A model generated the notes under the pieces. It did no database searches. It saw nothing but the letters and a program-made list of their open reading frames with translations, and was not told the DNA's origin. The position numbers and the translations under genes were made by a program. Source: Bacillota bacterium (GTDB lineage Bacteria > Bacillota > Clostridia > Lachnospirales > Lachnospiraceae). Taken from it: DNA of 64,000 nt. Position 1 is the stretch's first letter, and each line of letters starts with the position of its first letter. The DNA lies in contig JAEZLZ010000090.1 in the NCBI GenBank assembly GCA_023415055.1, forward strand, positions 1 through 64,000. Direction: 5' to 3'. Shown here piece after piece: positions 25,176 through 34,651 of this stretch.

Positions 25176-27908
25176 TTATCTATCTTCTTTTGGTATATAG
25201 TACAGTTGAAATTCCTCCATGATCTGATCGACGTAACTCTTAACTTCGGTTAGGTTGCCGCGACGGGAGGCTAGCTCAATCTTAAAGGCCAGATCCTTGA
25301 TATCAATGGCATCAATCTGCCCTGCGGCCTTCTTGATTTCCTTTGCAATCTTTTCGATTCGAAAATTATTGTCGATAACCGCCTCCATACCCAGCTGTTC
25401 CATCAAACCGGTAAGCAATTTAAGATCCTCTTCGTTCTGGGCCTTGGCAGAAGCAGTCCTTCCGAAGCTGAATACAATCTCTCCATCCTCGGTCATCATC
25501 ACATAATCCGGTGTCTCTCCCGACTGTTTTTGGGTGAGATGTTCAAGGAGCTCAAATAGTTCTTCCATTTGAATCGGTTTTGAGATATATTCATCCATAC
25601 CCAGATTAATAAATTTCTCCCTATCACCGGGCAGAGAATATGCCGTAATCGCGATAATCGGTGTATGATGATCTACACTCTCAAGACTTCTGATTTTAAC
25701 TGTCGTTTCAATACCATTCATCTTAGGCATCTGAATATCCATGAGAATGGCATCAAATTGTTCCTGGGAAAACAGCTCAATTGCTTCCATTCCGTTACCT
25801 GCTGTCTTAACCTTATGACCTCTCTCCTCTAACATCTTTTGGATCACCTTTTGATTAATGCGGTCATCCTCAACGACCATCAGGCTTAGTGATTTCTCTG
25901 CTTTTGTAATCGTTGGAAGGAGTTTCTTATTTGTCATGCTTTCTTTTCCGATTCGAAGCTTCAGCATGAACCGGAAGGTACTACCGACACCGTATTCACT
26001 TTCGACCTCAATCGCTCCACCCATCATCTCAAGCAACTGCTTCGAGATAACAAGTCCCAAACCGGTTCCTCCGAATTGTCTGGTATAGGAATTTTCAATC
26101 TGTGAGAAACTCTGGAATAACCGGCCCATATCTTTCTTCTCAATACCGATGCCGGTATCCTTTACGGAAAAGACGAGTTCTGCATCTTCCTTGGTCACCT
26201 TAGTTACCTTAATCATCAGCATGATTTCACCACGTATCGTGAATTTAATAGCATTACTGATCAAATTATTGAGTATCTGTTTCAGACGATTTGGATCACC
26301 GATGACAAATGGCGGAACCGAGGAGGAGAAAGCGTAATTAAGCTCCAGGTCTTTTTCGTTTGCCCGCGGTGCATGAGAACGGATGATGTCTTCCACCAGC
26401 TCCTTGAGATTGAAGGTGATATGCTCCAGGGTCATCTTTCCTGCTTCCATCTTCGAAAAATCCAGTACATCGTTTACTACGGTTAGCAGGGAGCTCGTAC
26501 AAGCCTTCGCTGTCATCAGATTATCTCTCTGATCCTCGGTCAGCTCTGTTAACAAGGTGAGATCTATCATTCCTACGATCCCATTAATCGGTGTTCGTAT
26601 CTCATGGCTCATATTTGCAAGAAATTCACTCTTCGTTTTATTCGCCGCTTCTGCTACTTGCTTCGCTGAGATCAAAAGCTCCTGATACTTCTTTATATCT
26701 TCCTGTGCTTCAATCTGCTTTGTAATATCATAGGTGGACCCGATGTATCCGCCAAAGGTTCCGTCCGTATTATAGAACGGTGCACCAATGAGTAGACACC
26801 AGCGATAATTTCCATCCACATTAATAAACCTGCCCCCTTTTACAAAGGTTTTGCGGCTTTGGAAAGACTTCAGTATATCTTTCAAATACTCTTCCCGTTC
26901 CTCCGGGTGAATAAAATCAAACCATTGCTTCATCGGAGTCGTCAACAGTTCTCTGCCGGTGATTTCACCGTATTTTTTGTTCACATAATGCCACTCAAAG
27001 TTCTCGTTCGACATCCATACCGTAAAGGGAAGCTGGTTCATCAGATTGTCGATATATTCTTTTGCATCCTTCGCATGAAGTTCCTGGTTTTTAATTGCAC
27101 TGATGTCAACCAGAGTGATCGCCATCGCTTTCTTTCCGGACAAGGTAATCGGAGATACACTAGCACGTACCCATACACCATTCTCCTGACCATCCTTTAT
27201 TATATTCATCTTTACTTCTGCATTATAGGTAATCCGATTGTGTTCTATCGCATCCCTCATCACCTGCCTAAGCTCACAGCCCGGACACCTGGTACCATAG
27301 GAACACCCAGCTTCGTTCTCTGTGCTGTTAATACAATTAACACAATTGCCAAAGCGAAAGCCTACAATGTCTTCCTTCGTTTTCCCGATAAAATCAAGCA
27401 TAATTTGATTTGCTCGAATGGCCCTTCCCTCTTCATCCAGAATGATTACCGCAGCGGGTGTATTATTGAAAATCATCATCAGATTCTCTTCTTCTCTGAT
27501 ATGCCCTAATTCCAGAGTTCTTAGTCTTGTTACATCGCGAAAGGCAACCACAACTCCTATCATTGTCTCCTCTGAATCGTAGTAGGGAGTACATTCTGCG
27601 GAGACATATTTTATCGTATGATGAAACATCAGTACACTATTTGCTTCCAACCCGGTGGATACCTGATTGCGAATTACATATTCTACCGGATCGGACATAC
27701 GCTCCTTGGTTTCTGCATGATAGAGCTTAAATATCTCAGGGAAGTCTCTGTTTATAGCATTTTCTTCCTCGATCTCCAGGATAGTCAAGGCATGCAGATT
27801 GATATAGATCACCTTACCGCAGATATCGGTCGCTATAATACCATGCCCAATTGCTGGTAGTATTTCTCTGGAATACTTGAAATTTTTGTTTATATTTTTC
27901 TTTGTCAT
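25176..27908 (-). CDS. PAS-rich hybrid sensor histidine kinase
   Basis: A 910-residue cytoplasmic hybrid kinase. The ATG at 27908 follows AAGGG; a TTG at 27935 is less likely. Three PAS domains occupy about 15-405; the second holds a cysteine-rich insert (six cysteines between FGNCVNC and CPGCELR). Next come HisKA with SHEIRTPINGIVGM and HATPase_c with NLISNAIKFT, DTGIGI and GTGLGL. A C-terminal receiver follows, with LMDIQMPKMNG, then a helical tail. No membrane segment is visible. It follows cheB by about 70 bp and may be the last gene of the chemosensory operon. The output partner is unknown; the REC-HPt protein at 8806-9894 is a candidate. Confidence 0.9.
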   Translation of the reverse strand: MTKKNINKNFKYSREILPAIGHGIIATDICGKVIYINLHALTILEIEEENAINRDFPEIFKLYHAETKERMSDPVEYVIRNQVSTGLEANSVLMFHHTIKYVSAECTPYYDSEETMIGVVVAFRDVTRLRTLELGHIREEENLMMIFNNTPAAVIILDEEGRAIRANQIMLDFIGKTKEDIVGFRFGNCVNCINSTENEAGCSYGTRCPGCELRQVMRDAIEHNRITYNAEVKMNIIKDGQENGVWVRASVSPITLSGKKAMAITLVDISAIKNQELHAKDAKEYIDNLMNQLPFTVWMSNENFEWHYVNKKYGEITGRELLTTPMKQWFDFIHPEEREEYLKDILKSFQSRKTFVKGGRFINVDGNYRWCLLIGAPFYNTDGTFGGYIGSTYDITKQIEAQEDIKKYQELLISAKQVAEAANKTKSEFLANMSHEIRTPINGIVGMIDLTLLTELTEDQRDNLMTAKACTSSLLTVVNDVLDFSKMEAGKMTLEHITFNLKELVEDIIRSHAPRANEKDLELNYAFSSSVPPFVIGDPNRLKQILNNLISNAIKFTIRGEIMLMIKVTKVTKEDAELVFSVKDTGIGIEKKDMGRLFQSFSQIENSYTRQFGGTGLGLVISKQLLEMMGGAIEVESEYGVGSTFRFMLKLRIGKESMTNKKLLPTITKAEKSLSLMVVEDDRINQKVIQKMLEERGHKVKTAGNGMEAIELFSQEQFDAILMDIQMPKMNGIETTVKIRSLESVDHHTPIIAITAYSLPGDREKFINLGMDEYISKPIQMEELFELLEHLTQKQSGETPDYVMMTEDGEIVFSFGRTASAKAQNEEDLKLLTGLMEQLGMEAVIDNNFRIEKIAKEIKKAAGQIDAIDIKDLAFKIELASRRGNLTEVKSYVDQIMEEFQLYYIPKEDR

Positions 27909-27978
27909 AAACACATCCCTTAATGCTATTATCAATTCACCTGTCTATATCCAATTATATCCGGTATGATTTGTCCGG

Positions 27979-28998
27979 TTAATTCATCATATTGTAGATT
28001 GTATAAGCCATATTATCCAAAGAGGTCTGTTTTTCAACTGCTCCGATATTATATGCCACCTTAGGCATACCATATACGACACAGGATTTCTCATCCTGTC
28101 CGATGGTTCTGGCCCCGTTTCTTCTCATTGACATTAAACCCTTGGCTCCGTCATAGCCCATTCCGGTTAAGATGACTCCGATCGCTTTTTTTCCTGCTTC
28201 CTTTGCCACGGATTCAAACAAAACATCTACGGAGGGACAATGTCCGTTTACCTTTTCTCCTTCGAAACATTCCACTTTATAGCGCTCACCTACATGACGG
28301 ATTACCATATGCTTATCACCGGGGGCAATCAGCACATGACCTCGTTCCACAAAGTCTCCGGTTCTTGCTTCTTTGACAGTCAGATTCGTCTGTACATTCA
28401 ATCTCTCGGCAAACATACGTGAGAAGTTTGGAGGAATGTGCTGAACGATAACGATACCGGGAATGTCAACCGGAAGTCCTTTCAGAACAGAGAAGATTGC
28501 TTCCGTTCCACCTGTGGAAGCACCAATTGCAATAATCTTTCCCTTACCGGCAATCTCATTACTAATGATTTTCTTCGTCGGTGTATCCATGGAAGCATCA
28601 TGTACCTTGGCATTAGAAGCGATCTTTATCTTCGCTATCAGGTCATTGATAAAATTTTCTACACTATGAACCGAGGATAGATCCGGCTTACCAACAAAAT
28701 CCACCGCTCCTGCATTCATGGCATCAAATACTGTCCCGGATGTTGAGCTCACCACAATGATTGGTAGGGGATATTGCGGCATAAGCTTCTGAACAAAATC
28801 AATACCGCTCATCTTTGGCATCTCTACATCACAGGTCATAACATCCGGTCTGGTTGAGATGATCTTATCTCTGGCATCATAGGGATCCTCAGCGGTGGCA
28901 ACCACTTCTATCTCCGGATCGGAGGATAATCCTCGCATTAAAACCTCGCGAAACAGGATACTGTCATCAACGATGAGTACTCTGATCTTTTTTGTCAT
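27979..28998 (-). CDS. cheB: Chemotaxis protein-glutamate methylesterase
   Basis: A 339-residue CheB with an N-terminal receiver (VDDSILFREVL, TCDVEMPKMSG) and a C-terminal methylesterase whose catalytic triad motifs are visible: IGASTGGTEAI (Ser), VQHIPPNFSRMFAERL (His) and ILTGMGYDGAKGL (Asp). It removes methyl groups from, and deamidates, chemoreceptors. ATG at 28998 with AGGTGAT 7 nt upstream; an apparent GTG further out lies inside that RBS. It starts 17 bp after cheR. Confidence 0.95.
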   Translation of the reverse strand: MTKKIRVLIVDDSILFREVLMRGLSSDPEIEVVATAEDPYDARDKIISTRPDVMTCDVEMPKMSGIDFVQKLMPQYPLPIIVVSSTSGTVFDAMNAGAVDFVGKPDLSSVHSVENFINDLIAKIKIASNAKVHDASMDTPTKKIISNEIAGKGKIIAIGASTGGTEAIFSVLKGLPVDIPGIVIVQHIPPNFSRMFAERLNVQTNLTVKEARTGDFVERGHVLIAPGDKHMVIRHVGERYKVECFEGEKVNGHCPSVDVLFESVAKEAGKKAIGVILTGMGYDGAKGLMSMRRNGARTIGQDEKSCVVYGMPKVAYNIGAVEKQTSLDNMAYTIYNMMN

Positions 28999-29015
28999 AA
29001 TTTTAATCACCTCTC

Positions 29016-29831
29016 TTAAATTTTTCGATAAACCGCCGGTTGTATGTACTTGAATCTTGTTTCATCACGATTCAGAGACTCTGAATGACCGATGAACAGA
29101 TAGCCTCCTGCCTCCAGCAAGTCATAGAATTTATTTACAAGGGTATTTTTCGTATCAAGGTCAAAATATATCATTACATTTCTGCAGAAAATAACATGAA
29201 ATTTCTTTTTAAAAGGGAATACGTTCTCCATCAAATTAAATTTACGAAAGATCACTTCATTACGAATCTTATCTATAAAAACTGAATTCTCTGCATCCAT
29301 CTTTGTGGTATAACTAAGCCTCCATTTTGTCGGAAGTGTCTCGATCTCTTTATTGCTGTAGATTCCTTTCTTTGCTTCCTCCAACACTTTGCTGGAAATA
29401 TCGGTGGCCAACACCTTCGTATCCCAATACATCTTATCCTTACCAAAGTATTCGTCTAAGATCATAGCAACGGTGTAAGGCTCTTCACCACTGGAACAAC
29501 CGGCACACCAGATTCGCATATCCCTATCTGTAATCTTGGCTGTAAAATAGGGAAGTACGATTTCCCTAAAGTATGCAAAGTGATCCGCTTCTCTCATAAA
29601 AAAGGTATGATTGGTAGTGATCTTGTCTAACAGTTTGGATACTGCCATTCCGGTTTTATCATTCACAACATAATTATAATATTCGGAGAAATTTTTAAAT
29701 CCCTTTTGTATCAGCTCATTTTGAAGTCTGCCGATTACCAGTGTCTCTTTCTCTGGCTTGAGATAGATCCCATAATTTGCTTTTATGAACGTTGATAATT
29801 GATTGAATTCTTTTTTCGTTATATTAATCAC
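29016..29831 (-). CDS. cheR: Chemotaxis protein methyltransferase
   Basis: A 271-residue SAM-dependent methyltransferase that methylates receptor glutamates. An N-terminal helical CheR_N domain (about 1-75) precedes the Rossmann domain with IWCAGCSSGEEPYTVAMIL and VIFCRNVMIYFD. The start is GTG at 29831 with GGAG 8 nt upstream. Lies between cheW and cheB, tightly spaced. Confidence 0.95.
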   Translation of the reverse strand: MINITKKEFNQLSTFIKANYGIYLKPEKETLVIGRLQNELIQKGFKNFSEYYNYVVNDKTGMAVSKLLDKITTNHTFFMREADHFAYFREIVLPYFTAKITDRDMRIWCAGCSSGEEPYTVAMILDEYFGKDKMYWDTKVLATDISSKVLEEAKKGIYSNKEIETLPTKWRLSYTTKMDAENSVFIDKIRNEVIFRKFNLMENVFPFKKKFHVIFCRNVMIYFDLDTKNTLVNKFYDLLEAGGYLFIGHSESLNRDETRFKYIQPAVYRKI

Positions 29832-29852
29832 GGACAGCTCTCCTTTTGTAAA

Positions 29853-30347
29853 TTATACTACATCATTCAAAGTCTCCAGTTCACTTTCCGTAAGCAGCAT
29901 TTCACAATTGAGTAATAATTTCACTTCACTGCCAACCTTACCAATTTTTTTAATATAACGGTTAAATGCTCCCTTACTGATCTGTGGCGGGTCTACGATA
30001 TCCTGCTCTGGTATCGTAAGTACCTCGGCAACACTATCTACGATCAGTCCAATGGAAAATTCTTTGATATCCACTACAATCACACAGGTTCTGTCATTGT
30101 ATTCCTTACCTTCCTTCTTAAATCGTGCTCTTACATCGATGACAGGAATAATCTTGCCTCTAAGATTAATGATACCCTTCACATACTCCGGAATCTCAGG
30201 TATGACCGTAATTGCTTGAATTCCGATGATTTCCGTTACATATCGGATCTCGATCCCATAGCATTCGTCTCCTAGTACAAAGGTCAAATAACGATCCTTC
30301 TGTGTATCCTCCTCCATCTCAAGATTATTATCCAATAAATCAGTCAT
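29853..30347 (-). CDS. cheW: Chemotaxis coupling protein, copy 1
   Basis: A 164-residue CheW domain (DRYLTFVLGDECYGIEIRYV, INLRGKIIPVIDVRARF, GLIVDSVAEVLTIP) that couples receptors to CheA. It is highly similar to the second CheW at 31953-32444, including the shared DTQKDRYLTF lead-in, which suggests a local duplication. It is followed 21 bp later by cheR. Confidence 0.93.
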   Translation of the reverse strand: MTDLLDNNLEMEEDTQKDRYLTFVLGDECYGIEIRYVTEIIGIQAITVIPEIPEYVKGIINLRGKIIPVIDVRARFKKEGKEYNDRTCVIVVDIKEFSIGLIVDSVAEVLTIPEQDIVDPPQISKGAFNRYIKKIGKVGSEVKLLLNCEMLLTESELETLNDVV

Positions 30348-30422
30348 ATCGTCTTCCTCCTTTTACTTCTATCCTATCAGGCTATTCTCCTATTTACAGC
30401 AAGGAAAAAATGTTTGCCCGTA

Positions 30423-30782
30423 TCAATGCAATAATTTGTTCAGAGTATGAACTACATGATCTTCTTTAAATGGCTTTACAATAAAAGATTTCGCACCGTT
30501 ACGGATTGCCTCCATAACCATCTGCTCCTGGCCCATGGCAGATACCATAACGATCTTTGCTCCCGGATCAAATGCAATAATCTCCTTCAAGGCGTCTAAA
30601 CCTGTCATCTCAGGCATCGTGATATCCAAGGTCACGAGATCCGGTTTCAGCTCCTTATACTTATTTAGACCAACCAGCCCATTCTCTGCTTCGCCAATTA
30701 CTTCAAAATCATGTTTAACCAAAATATTCCTAATAGCCATTCTCATAAATGCCGCATCATCAACGATTAATACTCTTTTCAT
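30423..30782 (-). CDS. cheY: CheY-type single-domain response regulator
   Basis: A 119-residue lone receiver domain: acidic D8-D9, phospho-acceptor D53 (VTLDITMPEMTG) and K103 in FIVKPF. Length and sequence fit CheY, which carries the CheA signal to the flagellar switch or another effector. It lies in the middle of the chemosensory operon after a TetR gene; no flagellar gene is in the window. Confidence 0.92.
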   Translation of the reverse strand: MKRVLIVDDAAFMRMAIRNILVKHDFEVIGEAENGLVGLNKYKELKPDLVTLDITMPEMTGLDALKEIIAFDPGAKIVMVSAMGQEQMVMEAIRNGAKSFIVKPFKEDHVVHTLNKLLH

Positions 30783-30807
30783 ACTTATCTCCTTATCCTT
30801 TTTCTCT

Positions 30808-31395
30808 TTAGTTATGAAGTGCTCTCAGTAACAATTCCAACGTAGACAATAATCGTTCCCTGAGAGAAAAACTATAATCAGAAATTCTCCAGTTAAAACA
30901 GGTTTCCCTGAAAAAACCGGATATCATGACAGCCACTACTTGACTATCAACCTCGTCGCGAAGTTCACCGGCTTGCTTTGCTTCCTCAATCAGCTGCTGT
31001 ATCACCGCGGTACGTGTTTCCTGGATATTCTTCATAATATCCGTCAGATCCGCCTCATATCTCAATACATCAAAAATCTGCAGAATCGAGGTGATAGCCG
31101 GATAATTCTCATAGTACTCGGCATAGGCAGTGATCAGATAGACCAAAGCCTGTGTTGGATCGAGATTATGAAGCTTCGTTGATTGAAAGATGTCCGCATC
31201 ATATTGCACAAAATAATCAAGTACTGAAACCAGTAGCTCATTCTTGTTTTTAAAATGTCGAAATAACGTCGCCTCAGAGATATCTTGCCGTTTCGCAATT
31301 TCCCTGGTAGTTAGCTTTTGTATTCCAAGTTCATCTATAATTTCGATTGCAGTTAAAGTGAGCTGTTCTTTTCTATGCAATATGTTTATACTCAT
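30808..31395 (-). CDS. TetR/AcrR family transcriptional regulator
   Basis: A 195-residue repressor-type protein. The N-terminal helix-turn-helix (about 8-54; TTREIAKRQDISEATLFRHF) is typical of TetR, and the C-terminal helical domain would bind a ligand. It is embedded in the chemosensory operon between two CheY-like genes, with 25 bp to cheY. Such a location is not part of standard che operons; it may autoregulate the operon or sense a compound linked to the receptor. Ligand and operator are unknown. Confidence 0.9.
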   Translation of the reverse strand: MSINILHRKEQLTLTAIEIIDELGIQKLTTREIAKRQDISEATLFRHFKNKNELLVSVLDYFVQYDADIFQSTKLHNLDPTQALVYLITAYAEYYENYPAITSILQIFDVLRYEADLTDIMKNIQETRTAVIQQLIEEAKQAGELRDEVDSQVVAVMISGFFRETCFNWRISDYSFSLRERLLSTLELLLRALHN

Positions 31396-31493
31396 TCTTT
31401 TCCACCTGCCATATTATTTGCTTTTCTTTGAAACCCGTTGACTTTAGCAAAATATTGATAGCTTCAACAGATAAACATATCGTTTCGTTTCTT

Positions 31494-31898
31494 TTACTTT
31501 ACAAGCCCAAGTTTTTGAAGCACCTCGATAAATTTGACCGTATCAATAGGCTTCGCTGCATATGCATCACATCCGAGTTCAAATGCATTCTGTACGATCT
31601 GTGTCTCAGCGAGAGCAGTTGTCATAATAATCTTTGATCTTTTATTAGGCAGTATTCCCTTCTGGGTCTCGAGATCTTTGATATGCTTCAGTACCTTGAC
31701 ACCATCCACCTTCGGCATCATGATATCAAGACAGATCAGATCATAGGGCTTATTCTCCTTAAGCGATATTAAGAAAGCGTCTAGCGCCTCCAACCCATCG
31801 ATTACCAGATCACATTCTCCATACTGAGATAAAAATTTATACAAAAACTTTCGGCTTGATAAATCATCCTCTGCTATCAGAATCTTCAATGTAGCCAC
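31494..31898 (-). CDS. CheY-like response regulator, second copy
   Basis: A 134-residue lone receiver domain. Acidic residues E10, D11 and D12, phospho-acceptor D58 in LICLDIMMPKVDG, and the lysine in AYAAKPID are present. It is more divergent than the CheY at 30423-30782 and slightly longer. Between cheW copy 2 and the TetR gene. It could be a phosphate sink or a second output; this operon shows no CheC, CheX, CheD or CheZ. Confidence 0.88.
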   Translation of the reverse strand: MATLKILIAEDDLSSRKFLYKFLSQYGECDLVIDGLEALDAFLISLKENKPYDLICLDIMMPKVDGVKVLKHIKDLETQKGILPNKRSKIIMTTALAETQIVQNAFELGCDAYAAKPIDTVKFIEVLQKLGLVK

Positions 31899-31952
31899 TC
31901 CCTTCCATAAATCTTTTTCCTTTTTGTTTCTGCTTTCGGAACGGTAGCGGCT

Positions 31953-32444
31953 TTATACAGCTTCATCTATCTCCTCTGTTCCTTGTTCGGACAGCAGCAT
32001 CTCACTATCAAGTAAAAGCTTCACCAAATTACCTACCTTACCTATTTTTAGTATATATTTATTACCCGTACCTTTGTGCAATTGAGGCGGATCAACGATG
32101 TCCTCCTCCGGGATAGACATTACCTCAGCAACCTGATCTACAATAAAGCCGATGGATATGTCTCCTACATCTACTACAATTACACAGGTACGATCATTAT
32201 ACTCTAAGGATTTCTTTTTAAACCGCAGCCTGACATCCATGACCGGTATAATCTTACCTCTGAGATTAATGATACCCCTAACATATTCAGGCAGCTCAGG
32301 TATTTCCATAATTGCCTGGATACCGATAATCTCAGTTACATACTTAATCTCAAAACCATAGCATTCCTCACCGATAAAGAAGGTTAGATACCTGTCCTTC
32401 TGGGTGTCTTCATCCTGGTCTGATAGAATAAAATTTTCCGCCAT
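31953..32444 (-). CDS. cheW: Chemotaxis coupling protein, copy 2
   Basis: A 163-residue CheW directly downstream of cheA (31 bp). It has the same domain plan as copy 1 and near-identical stretches such as YVTEIIGIQAI, GIINLRGKIIPV and NDRTCVIVV. Having two CheW paralogues in one operon may tune array stoichiometry or allow two receptor classes. Confidence 0.93.
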   Translation of the reverse strand: MAENFILSDQDEDTQKDRYLTFFIGEECYGFEIKYVTEIIGIQAIMEIPELPEYVRGIINLRGKIIPVMDVRLRFKKKSLEYNDRTCVIVVDVGDISIGFIVDQVAEVMSIPEEDIVDPPQLHKGTGNKYILKIGKVGNLVKLLLDSEMLLSEQGTEEIDEAV

Positions 32445-32475
32445 ATTCTTTTCCTCCTTCTAAAGCGAATTCCGA

Positions 32476-34602
32476 TTAATGATTGAACATTCTGGTTACA
32501 TCCAGAATCAAGCTGATGCTTCCGTCACCTAAGAGCGTACAACCGGCAAGCCCTTTAATTTTCTTAAAGTTCTGAATATACTGAGGCAGTGCTTTTACTA
32601 CCACCTGCTGCTGGCCCAGTAACTCATCCGCAAATACACAAACCGTCTTCTCATCCTGTTCCACCATAATTATAATTCCCTCGGACAGCTTAGTGATCTT
32701 TGTCTCTACCTTATAGACCTCATGCAGGCGGCGAATCGCATAACATTGTCCTCTAACCATGATCATCTCATTACCGTCAGGATCATGTATGATATCTGTT
32801 TCCTTCGGACGGAAGGATTCCTTAATAGAGATCGTAGGAATCGTGTAACGTGCTTTTCCTACCTTAATATTCATACCGTCAATAATTGCTAACGTGAGCG
32901 GGATCTTTAGAGTAATTACAGTTCCTTTCTCAGCAATACTATCGACTGTCAGAGTACCTCCCACTGATTCTATATTCTTTGTAACCACATCCATACCTAC
33001 TCCGCGACCGGAGAATTCTGTCACCTTTTCTTTTGTAGAAAAGCCTGGCAGAAGAATCAAATTATAGATCTCTTTGTCCGTCATATCCTCTTCATTCTTA
33101 AAGAGTAGATTATTCTCTCTGGCTTTTTTCAGTATCTTCTCTTTATTCAGGCCTTTGCCATCGTCTCGGACGATAATCAGTACATCACTACCGGCATTCT
33201 TTGCTTCGAGTGTTATCGTTCCCTGCTTAGCTTTCCGCTTATCAAGGCGCTCTTGTACCGTCTCAATTCCGTGATCGACGGAGTTGCGTACCAGATGCAT
33301 TAATGGATCGGATATATGTTCGATGATATTTTTATCAACTTCTGTCTCTTCACCAATAATCTCCAGTTGAACATCCTTCTCCAGCTTCTTGCACATATCT
33401 CGCACAATACGATGCATCTTAATGAAGGTAGCAGACAGCGGAACCATTCGGATTGACATTACTATATCCTGAATCTCACTTGTGATCTTATTCAGCTGAT
33501 TGGCAGCCTTGCTGAAATTTCCAAGTTGCAGTCCTTTCAGATCCGGATTCTGTATCACCATAGCCTCTGCGATTACCATCTCTCCCACAAGATCCATCAG
33601 TTTATCCAGTTTAACAACATTGACACTGATGATACTTTGGGTAGTACCGGAGGAAGGTGTTTCCTTCTCCTGGGCCTCGTTACGCACCGACTTTTCGGAT
33701 TTTGTTACTTCTTTCCCTGTCGGCATCTTGATCGGGTTATCAGTAACTGCAATTTCTTTTTTATGAAATACGGCAAATTCCGAATCGTCTTCCAGCGGAA
33801 GCACCTCCATATCCTTAAGAAAAATAGTCTGATTCAAAAACTCATGCATCTTCTGATAATCCCAGTCCGTCTTTATAAATATCTGAAAACCGTTCTTACG
33901 AATCACAGCAACACTCTCATCGCTGTCAATGATATCATCAGGAATATAATGAAGCTCAGCTGCGGACTCCTTCAGGTTATGTATGATAGTATAAGCCCGG
34001 ATGTTCTCCATCTCGCAACCCTCTTCAAAATGAATGACTGCTTTATAAGCATAGGTTCCAGATATTACAGGTGCGTCCACATGACTAATATAATACTGCT
34101 GCTTTTCTTTGACTTCCTCTGCAGTTTCCTGTACAGGTGCCTTAACAGCAGACACTTCCGCCTTATCCTTATCCGTCTTTCCGTTTACATTCATCAATTT
34201 GAGCTGAGTGAGCAATGCTTTCGATGTCTCTACCAGTTCATCTGCATTCCCGTCTGCCGGACCGTGTCCCTTAATTTTCTCTACCTCAATTTTGATAAAA
34301 TCCACACCTTCCAGTACCAGATCCGATAATGCAGACAGGTCGATCTGTTCCGGCTTCTCTTTACGGATAAAGAAAAATAGATCCTCGATCGAATGAGCTA
34401 ATTTAGCGATATTATCGAAGAGCATCATTGCCGATGATCCCTTAATCGTATGCATGATACGAAAGATCTCGTTGATTGCCTCCTCGGAATAACCGCTTTC
34501 CTTCTCACTTGAAAGAATTGATTGCTCCAATTGCTCCAATAACTGAGAGGTTTCAAATAAATACATCTCCAGTAAAGGTTCTGTTGAATATTGATCTGCC
34601 AT
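32476..34602 (-). CDS. cheA: Chemotaxis histidine kinase CheA
   Basis: A 708-residue CheA with all five domains: P1 HPt (MHTIKGSSAMM, near residue 48), a P2 CheY-binding domain (about 175-270), P3 dimerisation, P4 ATPase (HLVRNSVDHGIE, GRGVGMDVV) and P5 CheW-like (from about 575). It phosphorylates CheY and CheB under receptor control. The ATG at 34602 follows GGAGGTGG; a TTG further out is less likely. Second gene of the operon, 49 bp after the receptor. Confidence 0.96.
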   Translation of the reverse strand: MADQYSTEPLLEMYLFETSQLLEQLEQSILSSEKESGYSEEAINEIFRIMHTIKGSSAMMLFDNIAKLAHSIEDLFFFIRKEKPEQIDLSALSDLVLEGVDFIKIEVEKIKGHGPADGNADELVETSKALLTQLKLMNVNGKTDKDKAEVSAVKAPVQETAEEVKEKQQYYISHVDAPVISGTYAYKAVIHFEEGCEMENIRAYTIIHNLKESAAELHYIPDDIIDSDESVAVIRKNGFQIFIKTDWDYQKMHEFLNQTIFLKDMEVLPLEDDSEFAVFHKKEIAVTDNPIKMPTGKEVTKSEKSVRNEAQEKETPSSGTTQSIISVNVVKLDKLMDLVGEMVIAEAMVIQNPDLKGLQLGNFSKAANQLNKITSEIQDIVMSIRMVPLSATFIKMHRIVRDMCKKLEKDVQLEIIGEETEVDKNIIEHISDPLMHLVRNSVDHGIETVQERLDKRKAKQGTITLEAKNAGSDVLIIVRDDGKGLNKEKILKKARENNLLFKNEEDMTDKEIYNLILLPGFSTKEKVTEFSGRGVGMDVVTKNIESVGGTLTVDSIAEKGTVITLKIPLTLAIIDGMNIKVGKARYTIPTISIKESFRPKETDIIHDPDGNEMIMVRGQCYAIRRLHEVYKVETKITKLSEGIIIMVEQDEKTVCVFADELLGQQQVVVKALPQYIQNFKKIKGLAGCTLLGDGSISLILDVTRMFNH

Positions 34603-34651
34603 TTTGGCCACCTCCAAAACGTATTATCATGTGACTTCAGTTCTTGCAAAA

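Noticed and set aside
26859..27509. 216-codon plus-strand frame opposite the hybrid kinase
   Set aside because: It runs opposite a well-conserved PAS region, without RBS or a plausible protein composition.
33526..34329. 267-codon plus-strand frame opposite cheA
   Set aside because: CheA is intact with all five domains on the minus strand; the antisense frame has no RBS or recognisable domain.
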